Source: an uncultured Clostridia bacterium (lineage in GTDB: Bacteria; Bacillota; Clostridia; Oscillospirales; Acutalibacteraceae). From it: a stretch of 37,858 nt of DNA. Position 1 is the first letter of the stretch; every line of letters begins with the position of its first letter. The stretch covers positions 1-37,858 of the forward strand of contig CALFTN010000042.1 of assembly GCA_937916395.1 (NCBI GenBank). The letters are read 5' to 3'. Shown here piece by piece: positions 22,187 to 30,644 of this stretch. A program made the position numbers and the translations under genes. The notes below the pieces were generated by a model. It saw only the letters and a list, made by a program, of their open reading frames with translations, did not search any database and was not told the origin of the DNA.

Positions 22187-23206
22187 TTATTCACCTTTCA
22201 TACCAAGGAGATTTGCTTTGCCATCAAATACTGCCTGTGAAACCTTGATTGAATCAAAGATTGCCGCTTTAATATCATCGTCAGTAGCACCAAGTTCACG
22301 TGAATAGCTATCTGGAATAAAGAGATTTACATCCATAATATCTGCAAGTCCGTCAACATCAATACCACTTTCAATACCTTTCTGGGCATATTCTTTCTTA
22401 ACACCGCCAAGACCCATTCTCATCATCCAAGGTGCAACAGAAATAATCTTTCTGTTTTCACCCATACCACGAGCAGCATAAACAATTTTAAGAAATTCCT
22501 TCCATGTAAGGTTATACATAGAAATTGGAATAGCCTGTGCTCCGTCAGCCTTTTCAGCAGCACCAACAATAACCTCACCAACCTGACGAACTGTAAGCAT
22601 TGCTGTACCGCCACCTGGATACATTGTGAATGGGAGCTTATCCATTCTCTTGATTTGTTCAATAAGAATAACCCAAACAGGCTTTCTGCCTGGTTGTGTA
22701 CCAAAGATGTAAGGAAGCTCAAGAACAGAAACTGAGAAGTTATCGTCAACGAATGAGAATGCAACTTCTTCCTGGTCAATTCTGCTTCTGATATATGGGT
22801 GTTTCTTTGTTAATTCCATATCTGGTCTTTCTTTTGCAAGGAATGAGAAATAAGAACCTAAAACAACGGCACTCTTCATACCAACCTCTTTGCAAAGAGG
22901 AAGAATTCTCTTGAGTGGTTCAATATTATATTTATAATATGCATCGTAAACAGGTGCTGGAAACTCAACTCTTTCATCAATACCAGCAGCAAAAACGAAG
23001 CAATCGTGACCTTTTAAGAGTTCACGGATTTCGTCATCTGACTTTTCGTAGATATTGCACATTTCAAGCTTCATTTCCTGAGGGATAGGTGCACCCTCTG
23101 GAAGTGGAGGAAGAGCAACAGAAGTTACTTCATGACCACGTTCAATAAAAATTCTTGCAGCCTCACAGCCTAAAAGACCTGTGCCACCAATCATAAATAT
23201 TTTCAT
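22187..23206 (-). CDS. NAD-dependent epimerase/dehydratase-like protein (extended/atypical SDR)
   Basis: 339 aa. Rossmann motif IGGTGLLGCEAARIF at the N terminus, acidic strand end CNIYEKSDDEI, FVFAAGIDER. The usual catalytic YxxxK appears as YIRSR (in KHPYIRSRIDQEE), so Arg replaces Lys, and classical SDR chemistry is uncertain. The C-terminal part resembles the substrate domain of isomerase-like SDRs. Its ATG overlaps the stop of the upstream SDR gene (ATGA at 23203-23206), so the two proteins are made together and may form one complex. Confidence 0.85.
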   Translation of the reverse strand: MKIFMIGGTGLLGCEAARIFIERGHEVTSVALPPLPEGAPIPQEMKLEMCNIYEKSDDEIRELLKGHDCFVFAAGIDERVEFPAPVYDAYYKYNIEPLKRILPLCKEVGMKSAVVLGSYFSFLAKERPDMELTKKHPYIRSRIDQEEVAFSFVDDNFSVSVLELPYIFGTQPGRKPVWVILIEQIKRMDKLPFTMYPGGGTAMLTVRQVGEVIVGAAEKADGAQAIPISMYNLTWKEFLKIVYAARGMGENRKIISVAPWMMRMGLGGVKKEYAQKGIESGIDVDGLADIMDVNLFIPDSYSRELGATDDDIKAAIFDSIKVSQAVFDGKANLLGMKGE

Positions 23207-24714
23207 TCTGTCACCTTCTCTTTAAAGTTGTCAAAAATTTCAGGTCCATAAACGTTATCTTCACCTTCACGGTCCCAAACCTGTGCAAAGAATGGGTTAA
23301 TTCTTGCTTCTTCGTCATATTTCCAAGGCCATGGAAGCTCAGCAGGGCACCAGTGACCACCTTTAAGAACAAGGTTTGGTGACATTTCAAATTCATTGCC
23401 ACGAGCACTTACCCATTTAACTGGTGTATACATATCAACGATTTCTGTTGCAAGGCACTTACCACCTCTGAACTCAGCAGCCTTCTGAAGGTCCTCAAGT
23501 GTAAGAGAATCAAATGGCTTTGTTTCATCATAACCATGGTCAAGAACCTTAACATCTGGTGCAGTTGTTTGTTTTGCAGGAATAATAATCTCGAAATCAT
23601 CCCAGCTTCTTGGAAGTTTCTCATATTCTTCCATACTGCCATAGTAAGCTTTCATTCTTACATCAACTTTGTTTGCTGCCCACCAGAGTGTACCATACTC
23701 AGGTGTTTCAGCAATCTTTTTCATCCAGAGTTTCTTGAGAATTGGTGCAAAAGGCTTTGCAAGGAAGGCAAGTTTATAATAACCTTCAACCTTATCCATC
23801 ATACTCTTAAAGTAATCTTTAACTGGAATATTTGCACGGAAGTGACAATATTTTTCAAGTTCATCACCATCGTAATACCATTGGCCATGGAAGTTACGAG
23901 TTGTAAACCAATGTGGGTCAAAGAGTTTTTTAGGTGAACCAAGACCTAATGTACCAAGAAGAAGGTCTTCAAATTCATAGTTTGTAATTCTGTATTCTTC
24001 ACCTGAACCGATGTTATAAAAACGTCTCCAGAATTCTTCTGGAATATCATCACCACAAACGTTAGCAAGAAGTCTGCCTGAATCTTCAACAGTAGCCCAT
24101 TCAAGCATACCATTGATTGGAACGTGATACATAATAGGTTCGAGGTTTTTAAGAATTGCAGGGTAAAGAATACCTGACTGACGGAGAGATACCCAATGCT
24201 TAAGGCCTGACTCAGCAAAAACTGCTTCTGCTTTAATTTTACTTATAGCATAGTGGTCGTAAACGCTAACCTTAAGTGGGTCACCAGTTCTGCCCCAATG
24301 AATAGGAGCATTTCTGTCACCAGTTTCAGCAACAGTACCTATGTAAACAACCTTAATATCATCAGCATTAGGTTGAGCTTTAACAGCATTAACAATATTT
24401 TGTGCAGCAGTAACATTTGTTTTCTGTGTTTTCACAGGATAATAGTCAGCAGCTGGGGACACCATACCACCAACGTGAAGAACATAATCTGAACCTGTAA
24501 CACATTTTAAAACATCTTCGTAATTTGTAAGGTCACCCCAAACAAGCTTAACAGATGGGTCATTTTCGAAAGGTTTAAACTTATCCTTGTTTTTTTGACT
24601 ACCTCTGTTAAGAACAACGATGTCGAACTTATCCTTTTTAGCATAAAGCTCTTTAAAGCCTGCCCAGCCCATTGTTCCTGATGAGCCTGTTAAAAATACG
24701 GTTTTTTTAGCCAT
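23203..24714 (-). CDS. NAD-dependent epimerase/dehydratase with long C-terminal extension
   Basis: 503 aa. Residues 1 to about 280 form an extended SDR domain: TGSSGTMGWAGF coenzyme loop, GDLTNYEDVLKCVTGSDYVL, VVYIGTVAETG and active-site YAISKIKAE (YxxxK intact). The remaining 220 residues are not SDR: an aromatic-rich region with WWAANKVDV, LPRSWDDFEIII and GGHWCPAELPWPWKYD, which I do not recognise. Strong ribosome site GGAGGG before ATG 24714. First gene of a two-gene operon. Substrate unknown; an oxidoreductase acting on a sugar, sterol or isoprenoid-like substrate is possible. Confidence 0.85.
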   Translation of the reverse strand: MAKKTVFLTGSSGTMGWAGFKELYAKKDKFDIVVLNRGSQKNKDKFKPFENDPSVKLVWGDLTNYEDVLKCVTGSDYVLHVGGMVSPAADYYPVKTQKTNVTAAQNIVNAVKAQPNADDIKVVYIGTVAETGDRNAPIHWGRTGDPLKVSVYDHYAISKIKAEAVFAESGLKHWVSLRQSGILYPAILKNLEPIMYHVPINGMLEWATVEDSGRLLANVCGDDIPEEFWRRFYNIGSGEEYRITNYEFEDLLLGTLGLGSPKKLFDPHWFTTRNFHGQWYYDGDELEKYCHFRANIPVKDYFKSMMDKVEGYYKLAFLAKPFAPILKKLWMKKIAETPEYGTLWWAANKVDVRMKAYYGSMEEYEKLPRSWDDFEIIIPAKQTTAPDVKVLDHGYDETKPFDSLTLEDLQKAAEFRGGKCLATEIVDMYTPVKWVSARGNEFEMSPNLVLKGGHWCPAELPWPWKYDEEARINPFFAQVWDREGEDNVYGPEIFDNFKEKVTE

Positions 24715-24762
24715 TTCTAATCCCTCCAGAACGGTTTTTCTTGTTATTTAATTAACATTTTT

Positions 24763-24792
24763 ATTATACAATTATTTACACTGTGTTGTCAA
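24763..24792 (-). promoter_or_regulatory. Promoter of the epimerase operon
   Basis: Minus strand: TTGACA (24792-24787), 18-nt spacer, TATAAT (24768-24763) with TG directly upstream of the -10. Confidence 0.75.
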
Positions 24793-24809
24793 TAGTTTAT
24801 TAAAGTAAT

Positions 24810-24843
24810 AAAAGTGCAGAAAGCCATTGCTATCTGCACTTTT
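24810..24843 (-). terminator. Terminator of the mannosidase-yfbR operon
   Basis: 11-bp stem, AAAAGTGCAGA (24810-24820) with TCTGCACTTTT (24833-24843), plus an inner AGC/GCT pairing. Lies 11 nt after the yfbR stop and just before the epimerase promoter. Confidence 0.8.
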
Positions 24844-24854
24844 ATAAATACGAA

Positions 24855-25430
24855 TTATAGTTGGTCTAAAGTCAATTCATAAGCTGGAATAAACTCCGTT
24901 AAAAAGATGTTGGCTTCTTCTATGTTAAGCTCTAAAATTCTTTCTTTTGTAGAGTGCTCAGCCTCTTTGAATTCAGAGTTACCTGCTTTTCGCTCATCAA
25001 TACACTTTATTAATGCACTTAATTTATCGGCAGCCTTAACAAGTGGTAGCAAATCTTTATCGCAATCCCCTGTTAAAGCACTCATAAATTCTGCCCTCAA
25101 GTCGTCAGGGAGCATTGAAACAAGTCTTTCAGTTGCAGAGTCCTCTATCTCTTTAAATGCACCTAAAATCTTTTCGTTCTGATATTTTACAGGCGTTGGT
25201 AAATCACCTGTTATAATTTCGTGTGCATCATGATAAAGTCCTAAAACTGCTGCCCTGTCGGCATTGTAGCTTTTACCCAGCCTCACATTACCAATTACGG
25301 CAAGTGCATGAGCAATAACTGCAACCTCTTTTGAATGACTATCTAAATTTTCGCTTTCGGTATTTCGCATCAACGCCCAACGGTCAATGTACTTCATACG
25401 TGAAAGCATTGCAAAAAAACTATATCCCAT
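24855..25430 (-). CDS. yfbR: HD-domain 5'-deoxynucleotidase, YfbR type
   Basis: 191 aa. It dephosphorylates deoxyribonucleoside 5'-monophosphates. It follows E. coli YfbR closely: FFAMLSRMKYIDRWALMRN at the N terminus, metal ligands His32 (SHSKEVA), His67-Asp68 (LYHDAHEIITGDLPTPVKY) and Asp135 (VKAADKLSALIKC), and a C-terminal FIPAYELTLDQL. Starts 14 nt after the alpha-mannosidase gene, so the two are probably co-transcribed without an evident metabolic link. Confidence 0.93.
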   Translation of the reverse strand: MGYSFFAMLSRMKYIDRWALMRNTESENLDSHSKEVAVIAHALAVIGNVRLGKSYNADRAAVLGLYHDAHEIITGDLPTPVKYQNEKILGAFKEIEDSATERLVSMLPDDLRAEFMSALTGDCDKDLLPLVKAADKLSALIKCIDERKAGNSEFKEAEHSTKERILELNIEEANIFLTEFIPAYELTLDQL

Positions 25431-25444
25431 TATACTAAAATCCT

Positions 25445-28400
25445 TTAAAAATTAACTCTGAATGTTTTGATTTCAAATGGTTTGAACTCTGTTTCTAATG
25501 TTTTACCACTGAATTTCACTTCGTCAGCACCATCCTCAATAAGGTTACATTCTGTTACACTCTTGATTTCATCGCAGAAAGTAAATACTGTTTTTGTTTT
25601 ACTGTTCCATGTTTCATAAGCACGAACAATAATACCATTACCATCTTCTGCAACTTTCACTGTTTCGATAACAACATTTTCTTTGTCTGCGCTTACAAAT
25701 GAATAAGCCTCTGGTAATGTACCATTATTTGCTTTTGCAAATACAGCATAAGCCGGATAGTTTACATTAAATGCTTCTTTAACAACCTCTGAAGAAGAAA
25801 CATGGTCAGCGTGTGGATAAATCGAGAAAGTAAACTCGTGATATTCTCTGTCCTGAACTGCATTTGGTCTTGTCTGACATCTCAAAAGAGTTGGCATAAT
25901 ATGACCATTCTTTACCGTACAGCCGTATTTACAATCGTTGATAACAGAAACACCAAAGCTGTTATCTGAAAGGTCAACCCATTTGTGCATTGAAACCTCA
26001 AATTGCGCAAAATCCCATGTAGTATTCTCTGTGGTTGAGCGTTCAAGATTACCAAACTGAATATCAAATGTTGCTTTAACTGCATTTACATCTACTGGAT
26101 AATCACCCTTTAACACAACATGAGTTTCTTTCCAGTCTGTTTTGTAATCAACATCAATTCTGTCTAAATCAGCATAAATATTGTAATATGCACTTACAAC
26201 TGAGTTTCTTATTTTTTTATCTACTTTATAAACAACTCTTACAGCACCCTGTTCAACAATCTCAGCGCCAACAAAATCCAAATCAAATTCTTTTTCTTCA
26301 AAATATGATTTTATATCCCAGGCTTCATGGTTAAATGGTCTGTCCTGGAAGGCTCTTATAGTACCAAAAGGCTTGCCAGCGGCTACATCTCTGCCACTTT
26401 CTTTATGAACAAGCTTTGTAATATCACCATTAGTGAATTCAACTGTAAAGTACTTTGTATCAACAGAATTTTCGTCTGCTTTCATAGCAGTTGCAGTCTG
26501 TACCCCTGATTTCACAGCAAATGACTTGTAGCCCTTCGCAGGAATTTCTGCAACAAACACAATTTTGTCATCATAAGTTTTCTGGTACGCAACTTCTGTT
26601 TCACCATCAAAGAGTTTAAAATCGCCCTCCACAGGAGCCTCTGCAACAACAGCATCTTTTCTGTTAAATCCTGTTGTATTGAATACAACCAAGCTATCAG
26701 AAGCAAGATTCATTTTTGCAATTAATGAAGCTTCTGCAGAAGCTGTCATCTCAGTTCCCTCTGCTAAAACGCTTTCATATTGTTCTTTACTGTCTTCATA
26801 AACTTCTTTTATAGAAGAACCAGGAAGAATATCATGGAACTGATTAAGAAGAATAAGCTTCCAGTTTTCTAAAATTCTTTCTGCCGGATATGAAAATCCA
26901 GTTTCCTTTTTTGCAATAGCAGAAAGTGTTTCAACATCATGGAAAAGACATTCTGTTTTACGGTTATATTTTTTATTTCTTGCCTGACTTGTAAGAGTAC
27001 CACGGTGCAATTCGAGATAAAGCTCACCTGACCACTTTGGAAGATATTTATTATCTTTAACCTGATTTTCTAAATGACGGAAAAATTCAAGTGATGGAGC
27101 AATTTTCACATTAGGGCAACCCTCAATACCTTTTTGCATTCTCTTGCCATGCTCTAACATATCTACAGTTGGTCCACCACCGCCATCGCCGTAACCGAAT
27201 GTGCAAAGATAATCTCTGCCTAAATCCTTCTGACTGTAGCGTTTGTTACCACCAATAATATAGCCTGGTCTTAAATATGCGTTATATGTAGTCTGATAAT
27301 CTTTTCTTTCATCACGATTTGCATCTTCGCAAGGTGAGAAGTGAGAAAGAACCTCTGTACCGTCAATGCCCTTCCACATAAATGTATCGTATGGGAATTT
27401 ATTGTATTCGTTCCAGCTGATTTTAGTTGTCATAAAGTATTCCATACCACATTTTTTAATGAGCTGTGGAATAGCACCAGAATAACCGAAAACGTCTGGG
27501 AGCCACATAATTTTATTATCTACGCCAAATTCTTCTTTAAAGAATTTTTTACCGACAAGGAACTGACGAACGAGAGCTTCACCTGATGCTACGTTAGTAT
27601 CAGCCTCGACCCACATACTGCCTTCAACTTCCCATCTTCCCTCTTTAACCTTTTGCTTGATTTTCTGAAAGAGCTCTGGGTAATCTTTCTTTACGTAATC
27701 GTAAAGCTGAGCTTGTGAAGACATAAACTTATAATCAGGATATTCCTCCATAAGTTTAATAACTGTTGCAAATGAACGGCCTGCCTTATCTCTAGTCTGA
27801 CGAAGTCTCCAGAGCCATGCAACGTCAATGTGAGTATGTCCAATAGACCATGCAGTTGCCTCGTGAGTTTTGCCGTAAATATTTTCGTTGAGATAAGCAC
27901 TGGCTTCTTTTGCTGTTCTTTTGAACGATTCTCTGTCACCACTGTCAATATCAAGCATATTACAAGCGTTATTCAAGTGTTTTATTAAATCGACACGAAC
28001 TGTTGAATCACCATCGTAATAATTTGTTACTTCTAAAGGTGAGGCTATATCATAGTAAATTCTTACAGCATCGGTATCAAGTGTCTGTAAAAATGCACCT
28101 AATTGTACCTGACCTTTATATTCCCATGGGTCTGTATAAGCGTTTATGTAAATTTCAAGAGTTTCGTTGCCTTCAGCACACTCGGTAATTGTGATATATT
28201 GATGGTTGCTGTCTGCACCTTGTGTCATTTCACCATTAATCCAGACAATAAACTGTGGGTTAACCTGATTCCAGTTACCATCGTTATAATATGGCTTAAA
28301 CTGATAAATAACTTTTTCACCTTTAAAGCTTTCTGGTATAGTTACGGTCTGCTTAAACCAACAATAACATTCATGATAACCCCAATAATCGCTGTTTGCT

Positions 28401-28594
28401 TTAAAAGGTTTCCATTCGCCCTCATTTCTTTGTTCAAATGTATATTGACCGTCTCTTATAAGAAAATCACCTGTAGATACACTATCTTTAATAAAGAAAT
28501 CGCTTTTTATTACATCTGTAATTTTGCGTATTCTTCTGCTTAGCATATAGCGTTCACTGTTTTTGTCTAAAAAATCAACATCAAAATGTGCCAT
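25445..28594 (-). CDS. GH38 alpha-mannosidase
   Basis: 1049 aa from ATG 28594 (MAHFDVDFLDKN), which has ribosome site AGGAGAA; the frame extends 11 codons further up without one. No signal peptide, so cytoplasmic. An N-terminal beta domain is followed by the catalytic domain: zinc ligands in IGHTHIDVAWLWRLRQ (His255, Asp257), nucleophile Asp367 in MWLPDVFGYSG, and LNQFHDILPGSSI, then a large C-terminal beta-sandwich. It hydrolyses alpha-mannosides, probably small mannosides or N-glycan fragments imported from host or diet; linkage is not predictable. Own promoter at 28638-28666. Confidence 0.95.
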   Translation of the reverse strand: MAHFDVDFLDKNSERYMLSRRIRKITDVIKSDFFIKDSVSTGDFLIRDGQYTFEQRNEGEWKPFKANSDYWGYHECYCWFKQTVTIPESFKGEKVIYQFKPYYNDGNWNQVNPQFIVWINGEMTQGADSNHQYITITECAEGNETLEIYINAYTDPWEYKGQVQLGAFLQTLDTDAVRIYYDIASPLEVTNYYDGDSTVRVDLIKHLNNACNMLDIDSGDRESFKRTAKEASAYLNENIYGKTHEATAWSIGHTHIDVAWLWRLRQTRDKAGRSFATVIKLMEEYPDYKFMSSQAQLYDYVKKDYPELFQKIKQKVKEGRWEVEGSMWVEADTNVASGEALVRQFLVGKKFFKEEFGVDNKIMWLPDVFGYSGAIPQLIKKCGMEYFMTTKISWNEYNKFPYDTFMWKGIDGTEVLSHFSPCEDANRDERKDYQTTYNAYLRPGYIIGGNKRYSQKDLGRDYLCTFGYGDGGGGPTVDMLEHGKRMQKGIEGCPNVKIAPSLEFFRHLENQVKDNKYLPKWSGELYLELHRGTLTSQARNKKYNRKTECLFHDVETLSAIAKKETGFSYPAERILENWKLILLNQFHDILPGSSIKEVYEDSKEQYESVLAEGTEMTASAEASLIAKMNLASDSLVVFNTTGFNRKDAVVAEAPVEGDFKLFDGETEVAYQKTYDDKIVFVAEIPAKGYKSFAVKSGVQTATAMKADENSVDTKYFTVEFTNGDITKLVHKESGRDVAAGKPFGTIRAFQDRPFNHEAWDIKSYFEEKEFDLDFVGAEIVEQGAVRVVYKVDKKIRNSVVSAYYNIYADLDRIDVDYKTDWKETHVVLKGDYPVDVNAVKATFDIQFGNLERSTTENTTWDFAQFEVSMHKWVDLSDNSFGVSVINDCKYGCTVKNGHIMPTLLRCQTRPNAVQDREYHEFTFSIYPHADHVSSSEVVKEAFNVNYPAYAVFAKANNGTLPEAYSFVSADKENVVIETVKVAEDGNGIIVRAYETWNSKTKTVFTFCDEIKSVTECNLIEDGADEVKFSGKTLETEFKPFEIKTFRVNF

Positions 28595-28637
28595 ACTTAT
28601 TCTCCTATGTTTGCAAAATTGCATCATATGCTTTTTT

Positions 28638-28666
28638 ATAATATCATATTGGTTATAATATTACAA
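28638..28666 (-). promoter_or_regulatory. Promoter of the alpha-mannosidase gene
   Basis: Minus strand: TTGTAA (28666-28661), 17-nt spacer, TATTAT (28643-28638). The surrounding bases are AT-rich and partly palindromic (ATAATAT / ATATTAT). Confidence 0.6.
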
Positions 28667-28710
28667 CAAATAAATTCGAAAAAGTTTATATAATAATAGC
28701 AATATTACCA

Positions 28711-28739
28711 TTGACATTTTCTAATTTAATAATTAAAAT
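28711..28739 (+). promoter_or_regulatory. Promoter of the IMP dehydrogenase gene
   Basis: TTGACA (28711-28716), 17-nt spacer, TAAAAT (28734-28739). A better-looking TATAAT at 28743 is 26 nt from the -35 and is too far to pair with it. Confidence 0.6.
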
Positions 28740-28810
28740 AGTTATAATATATTTCTATATTGAATTTTCTCTTTGAGAAATAACCATAAATTATGAAGGA
28801 GTGTAAAAAT

Positions 28811-30319
28811 ATGGCACATTACTGTAACGAACCATCAAGAACATTCAGCGAATATCTTTTAATCCCTGGTTATACAGGGCCAGACTGTATTCCTGCTAAT
28901 GTTTCTTTAAAAACACCATTATGCAGATACAAAAAAGGTGTTGAAGAATCTCCAATAACTCTCAATATTCCACTTATTTCTGCCATTATGCAATCTGTTT
29001 CTAACGATACACTTGCTATAGCACTTGCTAAAGAAGGTGGTATGTCTTTCATCTATGGCTCACAATCTATTGAAGATGAAGCAGCTATGGTAGCAAGAGT
29101 AAAAAGCTATAAAGCTGGTTTTGTTGTAAGTGATTCCAACTTAAAACCATCTGACACTTTAGCAGATGTTGTTAATCTTTTTGAAACAATGGGCCACTCA
29201 ACAATGGCAGTTACAGAAGACGGAGAAGCAAACGGCAAGCTCTTAGGTGTTGTTACTTCTCGTGATTACAGAATCAGCCGTATGGATTTAGCAACCAAAG
29301 TTACTGAATTTATGACTCCACTTGAGAAATTAATTACTGCTCCTGCTTCTACATCATTAAAAGAAGCTAACGACATTATCTGGGAGAACAAATTAAACTC
29401 TCTTCCTATAATTGACAATAAAGGCAACCTTCTCTATTTCGTATTCCGTAAGGACTACTCTCAGCACAAAGAAAACCCACAAGAAATTCTTGATGCTCAG
29501 AAGAGATATATGGTTGGTGCTGGTATTAACACTCGTGACTACGAAGAAAGAATTCCTGCATTAATTGAAGCTGGTGCTGACGTTCTTTGCATTGACTCTT
29601 CAGAGGGCTACACAGAGTGGCAAAAACGTACAATCGCTTTTGTAAGAGAAAAATATGGCGATTCAGTTAAAATTGGTGCTGGTAACGTTGTTGACAGAGA
29701 TGGCTTCCGTTTCTTAGCAGAAGCTGGTGCCGACTTCATCAAAGTTGGTATCGGTGGTGGTTCAATCTGTATCACTCGTGAAACAAAAGGTATCGGTCGT
29801 GGTCAGGCTACTGCTCTTATTGAAGTTGCTGCTGCTCGTGACGAATATTTTGAAGAAACAGGCATTTATGTTCCTATTTGTTCAGATGGCGGTATCGTTC
29901 ACGACTACCACATGACACTTGCTCTTGCAATGGGTGCTGACTTCCTTATGCTCGGCAGATATTTCGCTCGTTTTGACGAAAGCCCAACACCAAAGCTCAA
30001 CATTAACGGCACTTATGTTAAAGAGTACTGGGGCGAAGGCTCTAACAGAGCACGTAACTGGCAACGCTATGACTTAGGTGGTTCTTCAAAGCTCTCTTTT
30101 GAAGAAGGTGTTGACTCTTATGTAACTTATGCAGGTTCTCTTCATGACAACGTAAATAAGAGCCTTTATAAAGTTAAATCTACAATGTGCAACTGTGGTG
30201 TTACTACAATTCCTGATTTACAGAGAGATGCAAAATTAACACTCGTTTCAGCAACAAGTATTGTTGAAGGCGGTTCACACGATGTTATGCTTAAAACAAG
30301 CAGTGGAAACATCAGATAA
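28811..30319 (+). CDS. guaB: IMP dehydrogenase, Tritrichomonas-like type
   Basis: 502 aa from ATG 28811 (MAHYCNEPSRTFSEYLLIPG), 7-8 nt after AAGGAGTG; the ATG at 28793 is part of the ribosome-site region. Oxidises IMP to XMP with NAD, the committed step to GMP. A TIM barrel interrupted by two CBS motifs (about 105-220). Catalytic Cys320 in GIGGGSICITRETKGIGRGQ, IMP-binding SDGGIVHDYHM and flap residues Arg-Tyr in NWQRYDLGG. The whole sequence resembles the IMPDH of the parasite Tritrichomonas foetus more than the B. subtilis GuaB pattern (GPGSICTTRVVAGVGVPQ). Followed by a terminator; monocistronic. Confidence 0.96.
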   Translation: MAHYCNEPSRTFSEYLLIPGYTGPDCIPANVSLKTPLCRYKKGVEESPITLNIPLISAIMQSVSNDTLAIALAKEGGMSFIYGSQSIEDEAAMVARVKSYKAGFVVSDSNLKPSDTLADVVNLFETMGHSTMAVTEDGEANGKLLGVVTSRDYRISRMDLATKVTEFMTPLEKLITAPASTSLKEANDIIWENKLNSLPIIDNKGNLLYFVFRKDYSQHKENPQEILDAQKRYMVGAGINTRDYEERIPALIEAGADVLCIDSSEGYTEWQKRTIAFVREKYGDSVKIGAGNVVDRDGFRFLAEAGADFIKVGIGGGSICITRETKGIGRGQATALIEVAAARDEYFEETGIYVPICSDGGIVHDYHMTLALAMGADFLMLGRYFARFDESPTPKLNINGTYVKEYWGEGSNRARNWQRYDLGGSSKLSFEEGVDSYVTYAGSLHDNVNKSLYKVKSTMCNCGVTTIPDLQRDAKLTLVSATSIVEGGSHDVMLKTSSGNIR

Positions 30320-30334
30320 AATATCAATTAAAAT

Positions 30335-30365
30335 AAAAACACAGAGTCAAAGACTCTGTGTTTTT
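30335..30365. terminator. Bidirectional terminator
   Basis: 14-bp perfect stem AAAAACACAGAGTC (30335-30348) with GACTCTGTGTTTTT (30352-30365) and a 3-nt loop. Between convergent guaB and the PRC-barrel gene. Confidence 0.9.
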
Positions 30366-30616
30366 CATTTTAATTGCCTACCACCACGTCTCACCAGAAT
30401 TGTGTCATCCCCTATCACCACAATATCTTTAAAGCAAATTACAATTTCTTCTCCACGACCTAAAAACCCACAAACACCATGACCACAAAAAACAATTATG
30501 CTAACAAGACAGCCTGTGCAGGTATCAATTTCAACATCAGTAACACATCCTATTCTTGAGCCATCCTCTACATTAATCACTTCCTTTGAACGAAGGTCTG
30601 CAACCGAACATTTCAA
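30365..30616 (-). CDS. YlmC/YmxH-family PRC-barrel sporulation protein
   Basis: 83 aa from TTG 30616 (MKCSVADLRSKEVINV), with AGGAGTGA ending 5 nt upstream. The open frame extends to 30700, but that part lies inside the end of dinB. PRC-barrel pattern: DLRSKEVINVEDGSRIGCV, DVEIDTCTGCLVSIIV, EEIVICFKDIVVIGDDTILV. Firmicute YlmC/YmxH proteins are linked to sporulation, with no defined activity. Unusually rich in Cys (six). It starts 28 nt after the dinB stop on the same strand. Confidence 0.85.
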   Translation of the reverse strand: MKCSVADLRSKEVINVEDGSRIGCVTDVEIDTCTGCLVSIIVFCGHGVCGFLGRGEEIVICFKDIVVIGDDTILVRRGGRQLK

Positions 30617-30644
30617 AAAAATCACTCCTAGAATAAAAATCTCG

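Noticed and set aside
23211..24492. Several open frames of 65-133 codons on both strands inside the epimerase operon
   Set aside because: All overlap the clearly coding SDR gene and have no domain or ribosome site.
28711..28748. TTGACA paired with TATAAT upstream of guaB
   Set aside because: Spacer is 26 nt, too long for sigma-A; the pairing with TAAAAT at 17 nt was used instead.
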